Below are positions 19,547 to 26,834 of a stretch of 64,000 nucleotides of DNA, in pieces. The notes under the pieces are model-generated. The model had not been told where the DNA came from and did no database searches. It was given only the letters and a program-made list of their open reading frames with translations. Positions within the stretch are counted from its first letter, which is position 1; the number at the start of each line of letters is the position of its first letter. Both the position numbers and the translations under genes were made by a program. Location: the NCBI GenBank assembly GCA_002382735.1, contig DFZN01000059.1:1-64000 (forward strand). The letters are read 5' to 3'. This DNA is from a bacterium UBP11_UBA4055 (lineage in GTDB: Bacteria > UBA4055).

Positions 19547-19604
19547 CTGATCACTACCGCATTTTTGAAGGAAAATAAGCTATTTGCGCCGTTTTTTCAA
19601 CTAA

Positions 19605-19644
19605 ATAAAAAGGGCTGACAGATTATTTTCCGTCCAGCCCTTTT
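19605..19644 (-). terminator. Intrinsic terminator downstream of groEL
   Basis: AAAAGGGCTG (19608-19617) and CAGCCCTTTT (19635-19644) form a 10-bp stem with a 17-base loop. It is followed on the minus strand by a T-rich tract. T after the other arm means it may also work in the opposite direction. It lies about 190 bases after the groEL stop, beyond the structured region. Confidence 0.75.
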
Positions 19645-19678
19645 CTGAGGAGTAAGTGTGAAGTGTTATCTATTTGAA

Positions 19679-19834
19679 GCGTTATGTCCTATTACCAAGG
19701 TTCAGCCTCGAATTTGTTCCGACCCAACCCGGACTAAACGCATTACTGCAAGGAGGAGCACAGTCCGCGAGAAGGAGCCTGCTTTGACGCAGGTGACTTA
19801 AGCGGACAAGCTCCGACGCCGCAGTCATGCGTTT
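19679..19834 (-). other. Structured 3' region of groEL with two mutually exclusive hairpins
   Basis: No reading frame is seen here. Arms 19736-19749 and 19821-19834 pair over 14 positions with one mismatch; the second arm includes the first two bases of the groEL stop triplet as written on the plus strand. Inside lie nested stems GGAGC/GCTCC, GTCCGC/GCGGAC and CCTGC/GCAGG (minus-strand reading). A second imperfect pair, 19679-19689 with 19731-19741 (9 of 11), shares bases 19736-19741 with the first, so both cannot form at once. It does not match SRP, 6S, tmRNA or RNase P cores as I know them. It could be a 3' UTR stability element or an independent small RNA. Confidence 0.5.
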
Positions 19835-21479
19835 ACATCATGTCCATGCCGCCCATGCCACCCATACCTCCGCCCGGCATACCGGCAGCAGCCTTCTCCT
19901 TCTCCGGTTTCTCAGCCACGACACATTCTGTCGTCAGAAGCAGAGAAGCTATCGAAGCAGCATTTTCAAGCGCTGTGTAAGTAACTTTTGTCGGATCTAT
20001 CACGCCTGCTTCGACGAGATCTTCGTAAACTTCGGTCTTTGCGTTGAAACCGTAGGCGAAATTCTTGTTCGAGATCACTTTGTTCAGAACAACGGCGCCT
20101 TCTATTCCAGCGTTCTCGACGATCTGCCTTAAAGGTTCCTCGAGTGCTTTTTTAAGTATGTTGATACCAACTTTTTCCTCACCTTCGCACTTGACATTGT
20201 CGAGTACGGAAATGGCTCTTACGAGGGCGACCCCGCCGCCGGGAACTATTCCGTCCTCAATCGCGGCTCTTGTTGCGTGAAGCGCATCGTCAACTCTGTC
20301 TTTTATCTCTTTCATCTCGACTTCGGACGCGGCTCCGACCTTTATGACGGCTACGCCGCCTGCGAGCTTGGCAAGTCTTTCGTTGAGTTTTTCTTTATCG
20401 TAATCGGATGTTGTGACCTCGATCTGCTTTTTGATGCTCTCGATCCTGTTCTGGATGTCTTTTTTCTTGCCCAGCCCGTCAACGATCTTGGTGTTCTCTT
20501 TGTCAATTATAACGGTCTTTGCGCTTCCGAGCATTTCAAGTTCAGCGTTCTCGAGTTTCATTCCGAGCTCTTCAGTGATCAGCTCACCGCCTGTTAAGAC
20601 CGCGATATCTTTCAACATCTCTTTTCTTCTGTCGCCGAAACCGGGAGCTTTGACAGCTGCTATCTTTAACGAGCCTCTCAGCTTGTTTACAACAAGAGTT
20701 GCCAGCGCTTCTCCTTCGATATCTTCAGCCACGATGATCAGTCCTTTACCTGTCTGTGCCACTTTCTCCAGGATCGGAACCATTTCTTTTACCGTAGAGA
20801 TCTTTTTGTCGTAAAGAAGAATGTAGGGATTTTCCATCCTGACTTCCATAGCTTCGGCGTCGTTGATGAAATAAGGCGACAAATATCCTCTGTCAAACTG
20901 CATACCCTGAACTACTTCGAGCGTGCTTTCCATTGATTTTGCCTCTTCGACGGTGATAACGCCTGTTGTTCCTACGGCTTTCATTGCGTCGGCTATCATT
21001 TTACCTACACTTTCGTCATTGTTCGCGCTGATCGATGCCACATTTGATATTTCTTTGAAATCGTTGCTTACTTTTTTTGTTTTCGACATGAGGAATTTTT
21101 TTACTTCGGCCACGCCTTTGTCAATTCCCTTTTTGATATCCATAGGGTTCGCGCCTGCCGTAACATTCTTGAGACCTTCAGTTATAATAGCCTGTGCGAT
21201 AACGGTAGCGGTCGTAGTTCCGTCGCCGGCCTTGTCCGATGTCCTTGAAGCAACATCTTTCATCATTTCAGCGCCTATCTTCTGAATAGGAATGTCAAGT
21301 TCTATCTCTTTTGCTACTGTAACTCCGTCTTTTGTTATGACGGGAGCACCGTATTTTTTCTCGAGAACAACATTCCTGCCTTTTGGTCCGAGCGTAACTT
21401 TTACCGCGTTGGCCAGTATGTCAACACCTTTTTTAAGCTCTGTACGGGCTTCGATCCCATATTCGATCATTTTTGCCAT
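19833..21479 (-). CDS. groL: Chaperonin GroEL (Hsp60)
   Basis: ATP-driven folding chaperonin, 548 aa. Recognisable segments are KVTLGPKGRNVVLEK near the start, the DGTTTATV nucleotide site, GGGVALVRA, and a C-terminal GGM repeat tail ending GGMDMM. It follows groES by 24 bases with a good ribosome site. Downstream are a structured region and a terminator. Confidence 0.98.
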   Translation of the reverse strand: MAKMIEYGIEARTELKKGVDILANAVKVTLGPKGRNVVLEKKYGAPVITKDGVTVAKEIELDIPIQKIGAEMMKDVASRTSDKAGDGTTTATVIAQAIITEGLKNVTAGANPMDIKKGIDKGVAEVKKFLMSKTKKVSNDFKEISNVASISANNDESVGKMIADAMKAVGTTGVITVEEAKSMESTLEVVQGMQFDRGYLSPYFINDAEAMEVRMENPYILLYDKKISTVKEMVPILEKVAQTGKGLIIVAEDIEGEALATLVVNKLRGSLKIAAVKAPGFGDRRKEMLKDIAVLTGGELITEELGMKLENAELEMLGSAKTVIIDKENTKIVDGLGKKKDIQNRIESIKKQIEVTTSDYDKEKLNERLAKLAGGVAVIKVGAASEVEMKEIKDRVDDALHATRAAIEDGIVPGGGVALVRAISVLDNVKCEGEEKVGINILKKALEEPLRQIVENAGIEGAVVLNKVISNKNFAYGFNAKTEVYEDLVEAGVIDPTKVTYTALENAASIASLLLTTECVVAEKPEKEKAAAGMPGGGMGGMGGMDMM

Positions 21480-21503
21480 TTTAAGTTTCTCCTTATGATT
21501 AAA

Positions 21504-21785
21504 TTATTTTACGATCGCAAGTACATCTTCGAATTTCAGGATGAGGTATTTTACTTCGCTGATGGTGACCTCCGTTCCCGAATATTTGGGATAGATTACC
21601 TTGTCGCCGACCTTGATCTCCTTTTTCATGTCTTCGTCGTTACCGACTGCTACGACTTTGCCCATCTGTGGCTTTTCTTTTGATGAAGTATCGGGAAGTA
21701 TGATCCCGCCTTTTGTTTTGTTCTCTGTTTCTTCGATGATCTCAAGAACTACTCTGTCCTTGATAGGTTTAAGATTTACTGCCAT
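21504..21785 (-). CDS. groS: Co-chaperonin GroES (Hsp10)
   Basis: Heptameric lid of GroEL, 93 aa. MAVNLKPIKDRVVLE start, GGIILPDTSSKEKPQ mobile loop, KVIYPKYSGTEV and a final EDVLAIVK are all typical. AAAGGAG lies 6 bases before the ATG, and a sigma70-like promoter lies 30-60 bases upstream. I saw no CIRCE inverted repeat (TTAGCACTC-N9-GAGTGCTAA) there, so HrcA control through a canonical site is unlikely. Confidence 0.98.
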   Translation of the reverse strand: MAVNLKPIKDRVVLEIIEETENKTKGGIILPDTSSKEKPQMGKVVAVGNDEDMKKEIKVGDKVIYPKYSGTEVTISEVKYLILKFEDVLAIVK

Positions 21786-21816
21786 TTTATTCTCCTTTCG
21801 GTTAATTTTTTGTTTG

Positions 21817-21844
21817 CTTATATATATTGCAACTATAATGCCAA
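21817..21844 (-). promoter_or_regulatory. Probable promoter of groES-groEL
   Basis: On the minus strand TTGGCA (21844-21839), a 16-base spacer and TATAAG (21822-21817) resemble a sigma70 promoter. The predicted leader to the groES ATG is only about 25 bases. By eye only. Confidence 0.45.
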
Positions 21845-21860
21845 CACGATCCCCGTGCGT

Positions 21861-21891
21861 AAAAAAAGGGGCCGGTCATACCTGCTGCCCC
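21861..21891 (-). terminator. Intrinsic terminator of the 21920-22588 gene
   Basis: On the minus strand GGGGC...GCCCC enclose an inner GGT-ATG-ACC hairpin and are followed by seven T, about 30 bases after the stop at 21920. Confidence 0.8.
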
Positions 21892-21919
21892 TCACCTGTC
21901 ATATTCTGTCAGGACAGTG

Positions 21920-22588
21920 TCAAACCCTGCCCAGTTTCCATCTGCTTATACCTCTGAAGAACATCATTATCGAGAACGGCACTACGAAGTCTGATTCCAT
22001 TATCCTGTTCGCGTTGGAAAGTATCAGCCAGGCTTTATCAAATTCGTTCTTCCTGTAATACTTTAGGAATATAGCCATCAGCTGCTTAGAAAGTTCTCTG
22101 AACCTTTTGTCGTTCATTATTAAAAGCACGGCATTTTTATAGTATTCGGTCCCTTCTTCGGTATGGAACCAGCCTTCCTGCGATACAGGCTCTCCGAGTT
22201 CTTTTATGATATCGTCTGTCTCTTCGTCCGTGAAAGTGAACTCCGAGAATTCTTCCGTACTGAAGAAATTTAAACTGTCGGCCATGAATTTATCAGTGTC
22301 CTTATCGTATTCCTGACCAATCGCGGCGTGAGCGTTCATGAGCCCCATAGATGCTTCCATTATGCTTTTCTGCATGGCCGGGCTGCCGAAGTATGATCCT
22401 GCCGATGTACTTTCCTTTTCCTGTTTTTTCTGAGTGAATTCAGCCGAGGTCTGGTAAAAAACGCATTCCGCGCAGTCTTCGTTCCTTATAGTAGCGCAGC
22501 AGACGGGACAGATCAGAGCACCGTTATTTATCAGGCATTTCCTTTTTCCCGGTTTCGAGCCGCAGTTTACACATTTTTCTTTTGCCAT
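21920..22588 (-). CDS. Zinc-ribbon protein of unknown function, 222 aa
   Basis: The N-terminal 50 residues carry four closely spaced cysteine groups: CVNC, KRKC, CPVCC and CAEC. This is the pattern of one or two zinc ribbons. The rest is largely helical: SAEFTQKKQEKES, a stretch rich in acidic and aromatic residues, then a C-terminal helical region ending SRWKLGRV. No enzyme motif is seen, and I do not recognise the family beyond the metal-binding start. It has its own terminator and lies between groES and the caspase-like gene on the same strand. Confidence 0.75.
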   Translation of the reverse strand: MAKEKCVNCGSKPGKRKCLINNGALICPVCCATIRNEDCAECVFYQTSAEFTQKKQEKESTSAGSYFGSPAMQKSIMEASMGLMNAHAAIGQEYDKDTDKFMADSLNFFSTEEFSEFTFTDEETDDIIKELGEPVSQEGWFHTEEGTEYYKNAVLLIMNDKRFRELSKQLMAIFLKYYRKNEFDKAWLILSNANRIMESDFVVPFSIMMFFRGISRWKLGRV

Positions 22589-22671
22589 ATCTTTATCCTG
22601 AGTTTACTTATTTCAAGAATGCGGTAATGATATAAAATTATTCGGGTTAAATCAAAGGTTTTTTACCAAAT

Positions 22672-22700
22672 AAAAAAGGCTCCGCGATCTGCAGAGCCTT
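22672..22700 (-). terminator. Intrinsic terminator of the caspase-like gene
   Basis: AAGGCTC and GAGCCTT pair around an 11-base loop, with a T run following on the minus strand, 20 bases past the stop at 22721. Confidence 0.82.
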
Positions 22701-22720
22701 AAACTTAACATTATAATTTC

Positions 22721-23548
22721 CTAAGGGATAAGATAATCCGAGTAAGAATCGCTGAAAGAAGGAGTGCAGCGTACACCGTGTGCTTTTCCCCATTTTACCA
22801 TCATGTCGCACGCGTACTGGTTGTCAGCTTCGAAATAGCCGTAACGGTCCCAGCCATCCATCTGATAGTATGTGAATACGCCGTTCTTCATGGTTGAATC
22901 TCCGTCATAGGAATAGTTCTTGGTCCCGGAAGCGACCGCTACGACTCTGCCTTTAGCCTTGCCCAGAGCTGTCTTGAACGCTCCTATATTGCAGGCGTCA
23001 AAAGTAAATCCCATCTTCATGCATGTCGCTTTTGAGAATTTTCCGGCCATCCACGAATAGCTCAGATAATACATATCGGTAGATATCATGTTGCCGTTGT
23101 ATCCGTGTCCTGAATAAACGAAGAATACCTCGTTGCCTGCAACAGATCTGCTCGCCAGAGTGTTCATGGCCGATTCAATTGCGCTTTTTGTGGCTGACAA
23201 GTCTGTTATCTTGGTAACGCTGTAGCCTTTGCTCTGAAGGAAAGCAGCCCAGTCGGCGGCATCGTCATCGCAGTAGTTAAGATCGTTGACTGTTCCGGCA
23301 TAGTTCGAAATACCTATTACCAGAGCGTATTTAGCGCCTTTTGAGGCTGTAGCGTCCAGTTCCACCGGTTCTGAATCAGAAAGTGTGAACTTAGCCTTAA
23401 CTTCTTCGGGTCTGTCATCTACGAATTCAGGTCTCTGATACAGAACACCGTCTCCGCTATCATCAGTTTCGAGCGGACTCTGTTTTGAACAGCTTACGAA
23501 CACGAACACGGACATTGCGATCATCAGCGCGACCATCAGTTTTTTCAT
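22721..23548 (-). CDS. Caspase-like (peptidase C14) lipoprotein
   Basis: Start set at 23548 (MKKLMVALM...), where GGGAGG precedes the ATG. Lipobox VFVSC gives a lipidated Cys20, so the protein is outside the cytoplasm. From residue ~73 a caspase fold begins: YALVIGISNYAG, then DDDAADWAAFLQSKGY. The catalytic His is His148 (YSGHG) and the Cys is Cys186 (FDACNIGA). Usual bacterial orthocaspases have DSCHSG at that point, so the pocket differs but the dyad is kept. 275 aa with no extra domains. Targets are unknown; a periplasmic or surface processing role is inferred. Confidence 0.85.
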   Translation of the reverse strand: MKKLMVALMIAMSVFVFVSCSKQSPLETDDSGDGVLYQRPEFVDDRPEEVKAKFTLSDSEPVELDATASKGAKYALVIGISNYAGTVNDLNYCDDDAADWAAFLQSKGYSVTKITDLSATKSAIESAMNTLASRSVAGNEVFFVYSGHGYNGNMISTDMYYLSYSWMAGKFSKATCMKMGFTFDACNIGAFKTALGKAKGRVVAVASGTKNYSYDGDSTMKNGVFTYYQMDGWDRYGYFEADNQYACDMMVKWGKAHGVRCTPSFSDSYSDYLIP

Positions 23549-23556
23549 GATACCTC

Positions 23557-23787
23557 CCAATTTTAAAATTTTTTCCGCAATATACACATCTTAAAGCGGC
23601 CTCACTCTGTCTCTTTTCAAAACATGGCTTCTTTAGTTTTTACTTTTCCGGATCATATCAACCCGTAAGGGCTACTGGTCGGCATTTGGTCTTAACTGAC
23701 AAGTAATCTATATTACCTCAAATAATTTGTCAATAGAAATTATATATTTTTTTTTATCGTTCTGGGGCTGCAATATCAGTTCTTCAA
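23557..23787 (-). other. Gene-free leader upstream of the caspase-like gene
   Basis: About 230 bases contain no frame of note. A short GC hairpin (CCC-TTAC-GGG, near 23663-23672) stands in otherwise AT-rich DNA. I compared it by memory with GEMM, TPP, SAM and cobalamin cores and see no match. It may be an untranslated leader. Confidence 0.3.
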
Positions 23788-23819
23788 ATAAAAAAGGAAC
23801 CTTTTTGCGGGTCCCTTTT
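23788..23819 (-). terminator. Intrinsic terminator of the 35-residue gene
   Basis: On the minus strand AAAAGGGACC and GGTTCCTTTT pair over 10 bases (one G-U), with T following, 30 bases past the stop at 23849. Confidence 0.82.
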
Positions 23820-23848
23820 CGTTGAGGAGTGAGTGTTGAGGGGTTCTT

Positions 23849-23956
23849 TTAGAATTTGTGCCTGTTGATGCTTAATTTTCTCCTGAAGTCGAATGTTACC
23901 TGGGTTTTTATCATCTCTTTCAGGTCCTGATTCTTAAATTTTTTATCTATCTTCAT
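23849..23956 (-). CDS. Small basic protein, 35 aa
   Basis: A short frame starts with ATG at 23956 preceded by AAAAGGAGCG, one of the strongest ribosome sites in the window. It encodes a 35-residue, strongly basic peptide starting MKIDKKFKNQDLKEMIKTQ, with a TFDFRRKLS segment and ending INRHKF. A well-formed intrinsic terminator follows 30 bases after the stop. Ribosome site, frame and terminator together make a complete small transcription unit of about 170 bases. No signal or membrane segment is present, so it is likely cytosolic and may bind nucleic acid or a partner protein. I do not recognise a family. Confidence 0.62.
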   Translation of the reverse strand: MKIDKKFKNQDLKEMIKTQVTFDFRRKLSINRHKF

Positions 23957-24086
23957 TTTGCGCTCCTTTTTTATCTGTTTATTTCAATTACACAGGTAAT
24001 ATAACTACAGGAACACGGCATTCCAACCTAAGTCCGACGAAATGCATAAATGAGGGTGTGAAAGGTAGTAAAGATGCTATACAGGG

Positions 24087-24102
24087 ATTAATCAGCTGTT
24101 GC
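24087..24102. repeat. 16-bp direct repeat, left copy
   Basis: ATTAATCAGCTGTTGC; the identical 16 bases recur at 24989-25004. The copies bound the nucleotidyltransferase pair. This copy covers the stop and last codons of the 83-aa gene. Confidence 0.75.
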
Positions 24103-24343
24103 TTTTACGGGAGAGGATCTCTTTGATCTTTCTGAACTGACTTTGAACAAAGATCAGACTTTCTAAATGCTCTTTATGATTTATTTCTAACTTTTCCGAG
24201 GAAAATATCTTCTTTCCGAATTCGTACAAAGCGGCAACTCTTTCAACGCAGACCGAAGGGTCGTAATTCCTCTTTTGCTCCAACTCCCATTCGTTGAACT
24301 TCTTGAGTTTGCTTAAATATTGCCTGACATCTTCAGCGTTCAT
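24092..24343 (-). CDS. Hypothetical helical protein, 83 aa, paired with nucleotidyltransferase
   Basis: A small charged, mostly helical protein (MNAEDVRQYLSKLKKFNEWELEQ...), with no signal peptide or membrane segment. Its first 11 bases overlap the end of the nucleotidyltransferase gene, so translation is probably coupled. Two-gene units of a minimal nucleotidyltransferase and a small helical partner are common among toxin-antitoxin-like pairs such as MNT/HEPN or AbiE-like systems. It lacks the Rx4-6H motif of HEPN toxins, so it is not a classical HEPN protein. Function is unknown. Confidence 0.65.
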   Translation of the reverse strand: MNAEDVRQYLSKLKKFNEWELEQKRNYDPSVCVERVAALYEFGKKIFSSEKLEINHKEHLESLIFVQSQFRKIKEILSRKSNS

Positions 24344-24887
24344 TTTTCATCTTTTCGATATTTATTACCATCACCGGCCTGTCCAGTATCTCTGAGAAAA
24401 AATTTATCTGTTTTAAAAGATATTTCCAGTCTAAGTTTTTATTGAACTTAATCAGATTTTCTATATCCTGCCAGTCTTTATCTCTTTCTGAAATAGATTT
24501 CTGCACAATAAGATCTTCCACGGAAATCATCTTTAACGATATTCCAAACAATTCCCTCTCGCACGCCCTTGTTATAGATTCAATTTCATACTCCAAACCT
24601 GTAAACACGATGTCGGCTTTAACATTTTCGATCTCTATGGGCAAGACCATTGTAGTCCTGATGAACTGAACAGGGTCTTTAGGCAGAATTGTGGAAACGG
24701 CTGAGAGTTTCTTTACAAGCTCTGCCAGAGAATCTTCGGAAATATCATGCAGAATTTTTATGTCAATATCATAAGTCATCCTCTCGTAACCGTAAACACC
24801 GGTTGCAAGTCCGCCGAAAACCATGTAAGGAATCTTCTCTTTTTCGAAGAATTCTTTAAGCTTTTTCAGCGAAAGTGTCATATCCAT
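24333..24887 (-). CDS. Nucleotidyltransferase-fold protein (AbiEii/MNT-like), 184 aa
   Basis: The NTase signature is visible: GG at residues 25-26, then the metal-binding pair Asp40 and Asp42 in TYDIDI, and a third acidic residue near Asp92 (KADIVF). The later VEDLIVQKSISERDKDWQDIENL segment is typical of the AbiEii-like/DUF6036 group, where Lys-Asp contacts nucleotide. Members transfer nucleotides to RNA or proteins, often in toxin-antitoxin or abortive-infection pairs (family knowledge). It overlaps the 83-aa gene and sits between 16-bp direct repeats next to a ruined restriction locus, so it looks like an accessory insertion. Confidence 0.8.
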   Translation of the reverse strand: MDMTLSLKKLKEFFEKEKIPYMVFGGLATGVYGYERMTYDIDIKILHDISEDSLAELVKKLSAVSTILPKDPVQFIRTTMVLPIEIENVKADIVFTGLEYEIESITRACERELFGISLKMISVEDLIVQKSISERDKDWQDIENLIKFNKNLDWKYLLKQINFFSEILDRPVMVINIEKMKNER

Positions 24888-24988
24888 TTATCAGCCCTGA
24901 TTTAATTATTAAATATACACAACATCTGAGATAAAATCAAATGTAGTTTTTTTCTTTGTCAGTCGGTATAACTATGTAGTCGCGACGA

Positions 24989-25004
24989 ATTAATCAGCTG
25001 TTGC
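24989..25004. repeat. 16-bp direct repeat, right copy
   Basis: Same 16 bases as 24087-24102. Here it lies across the stop of the hsdR remnant. A shortened relative, ATTAATTGTTGC, occurs at 26773-26784, upstream of the hsdM remnant. Confidence 0.75.
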
Positions 25005-25145
25005 CGAATACAAATGCTTCTGGAATTTGATGAAAGTGTTTCTTATGGCGAAGTATTTGATTTTGAGCAGGTCAGGTATCTTATCTTCAAACAGTTCTTC
25101 TATGCCTGTTTCAATATATTTTGAAAGTACAAATTCTAAAAATTC
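24990..25145 (-). pseudogene. hsdR: C-terminal remnant of type I restriction subunit HsdR
   Basis: About 50 codons on the minus strand read EFLEFVLSKYIETGIEEL, then KIPDLLKIKY and IRNTFIKFQKHLY before a TAA stop at 24990. This is the characteristic C-terminal end of HsdR proteins, the motor/nuclease subunit. All of the nuclease and helicase part is absent. The upstream side joins directly to the truncated DUF1016 gene, marking a deletion junction near 25140. Confidence 0.65.
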
Positions 25146-25898
25146 TTATAGTAATCTTTGTTGTCTATTTGTATTCGTTTTTGCCTCTCAACGAAAGTAA
25201 ATCCTACTCCGAGTTCAAGAATAAATTTCTCAAGTTCTCTTAAAATTGCATCTTCCAAATCCTTTTCAAGATACCTGTCTTTCAAACCGAGGAAATGTAA
25301 GAATATACGGATCTTTTAACAATACTTCGGGTGATGGCTTATTTCCTTTTCTCATTTCTTCCAATTCATAAGCAATCAGTTCTTCAGGCTTCTTTGACAA
25401 AGCAGTCCTTTCAAATAATTGATAATTGATTCTTTCCTGAAGCTGCCGCGTATTCCAACTATGCAGTTTGCACATTTCGATATAGAAATTTCTTTTTAAA
25501 GGATCGTCAATATAAATACACGATCTTATTTGTGTCCATGATAATTGTCTACGCAATGAGTAGAGAATCTTTCTGTCCGGAATTGTCTCAGCAACGCGGA
25601 TACAATGTCGTAAGACTTTCTCACCCCATCCTTCACCATATACAGATGATAAATATTCGGATAATTCAATAATAACATATTTACCATATTCAGCATGTTT
25701 ATTTTGTAAAATTACATTGTTTATTAAATTCCCAATATTCCAGTACAAACTTGTTAATTCTTGATTTGCAGCAGATGCTACGAGTTTTCTTGATTCATCA
25801 ATTAATTTTCTTGCAGAAGTAAATAATTTCTTAATACCTGTTATCTCTTTTTTTTGAAGAGATATTTTCCCGTATTTAATAATTTCTTTTTTCTTCAT
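25136..25898 (-). pseudogene. DUF1016 / YhcG-type PDDEXK nuclease, frameshifted and truncated
   Basis: The N-terminal DUF1016 domain is well preserved (LYWNIGNLI, GYGWGEKVL-like SVYGEGWGEKVLRH, SYIDDPLKRNFY-like segment, then LKDPYILTF). After that the frame shifts by one base: the first frame ends PRFERQVS and stops at 25266. The neighbouring frame continues LGLKDRYLEKDLEDAIL, ELGVGFTFVERQKRIQ and KDYYKNF, then stops at 25136. Intact relatives continue into the PDDEXK catalytic core, which is missing here. Its ATG overlaps the hsdM stop (ATGA). These proteins often accompany type I restriction loci. Confidence 0.75.
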
Positions 25899-26583
25899 AA
25901 AAGCTCCCTGACGGATTTGAGTATTTCTACGCTTTGTTCGTCAAGCTCGGAAATTTCATCGAGGATCTCGACCGGTTCACGCAGAACAGCCTCATCCTTT
26001 TTGTTGGGATTTTTTACGCTCAGATCGCAGGTCTCTGTGTTGATGTCGGCTACTTTGACCGTCCATGAATTAAGAGAATCAGCTTTGGTTTTCTGTAGTT
26101 CGATAAATTCCGCAAGATCATTTTCGTTCAGCGGATTTGTTTTACCCAGGTTCCTGCCCGGATTGAGCTGATAATACCATATCTTTTTCGTTGAAACGCC
26201 TTTGTCTAAGAACAGAACGACATTGTAGCGGTCTTTTTCCTGTATGTCCGAAATATTCTCCGACAGCGTGTTCGTATGAATGATATTGGGCGAATCTATG
26301 CCGTGGAAGATCATATTCATAATGCCGATGATGTATGCGAGCGATTTTTTCTCTTTGCCGTAAAAGGTCTTCTTCTGAAGCGTTTCAAGGTCTTTCGTAG
26401 TCAGATTTTTGCTTGATTTAAGATATTCGTAAGCTTCGCACAAGTCTTTTTGTCCTTCTCGAGGTCGTCAATATACTTTAGGAAAAGGATCCACGAAGTC
26501 TGCTCCACATAGTCAAGCTCGCTGGAACATCCCGCATCTTTCCAGAGCACATCATCAATATTTTTAAAAACCTGTTCGAACAT
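25895..26583 (-). pseudogene. hsdM: Type I DNA methyltransferase HsdM, internally deleted
   Basis: The N-terminal start is classical (MFEQVFKNIDDVLWKDAG, then LDYVEQTSWILFLKYIDDLE) for about 45 residues. The frame then changes near 26443 and resumes as LCEAYEYLKSSKNLTTKDLE, normally found more than 150 residues later, so motif I (DPxxGTGGF) is lost. A second join near 26215 links DIQEKDRYNVV directly to LFLDKGVSTKKIWYYQLNPG, removing the catalytic NPPF motif. The C-terminus (PNPKKDEAV..., SVEILKSVRELL) is intact. The enzyme cannot methylate DNA. No hsdS remains. Confidence 0.82.
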
Positions 26584-26834
26584 GGCTGTTTTTCCATAGG
26601 ATGAAATATGAAGAGAAAATACGGGTGAATGAAAGGAAAGGCAAGAGACGAAATGCAGAAATGCGTGTCCGAAAGAATGTAAGAAGCCATAAGAAAACTG
26701 TAATCAAAAGGTCATTTATGCGAAGTGAAGTTTTAACAGTATTTAATTGCCCGAATAATAATGTCATTGCCGATTAATTGTTGCTCTGAATTCCATAATA
26801 CTCTATATTTCAACCAAATAAGCGGGGATCTGAG

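Noticed and set aside
21785..21900. Possible CIRCE operator before groES
   Set aside because: No TTAGCACTC-N9-GAGTGCTAA or close match was found there.
23557..23787. Riboswitch in the caspase-gene leader
   Set aside because: Only one short hairpin is visible and no known ligand-binding core could be matched.
26601..26777. 58-codon basic frame upstream of the hsdM remnant on the plus strand
   Set aside because: The ribosome-like AGG touches the ATG, the sequence is simple and Lys/Arg-rich, and the region is decaying; kept out for want of support.
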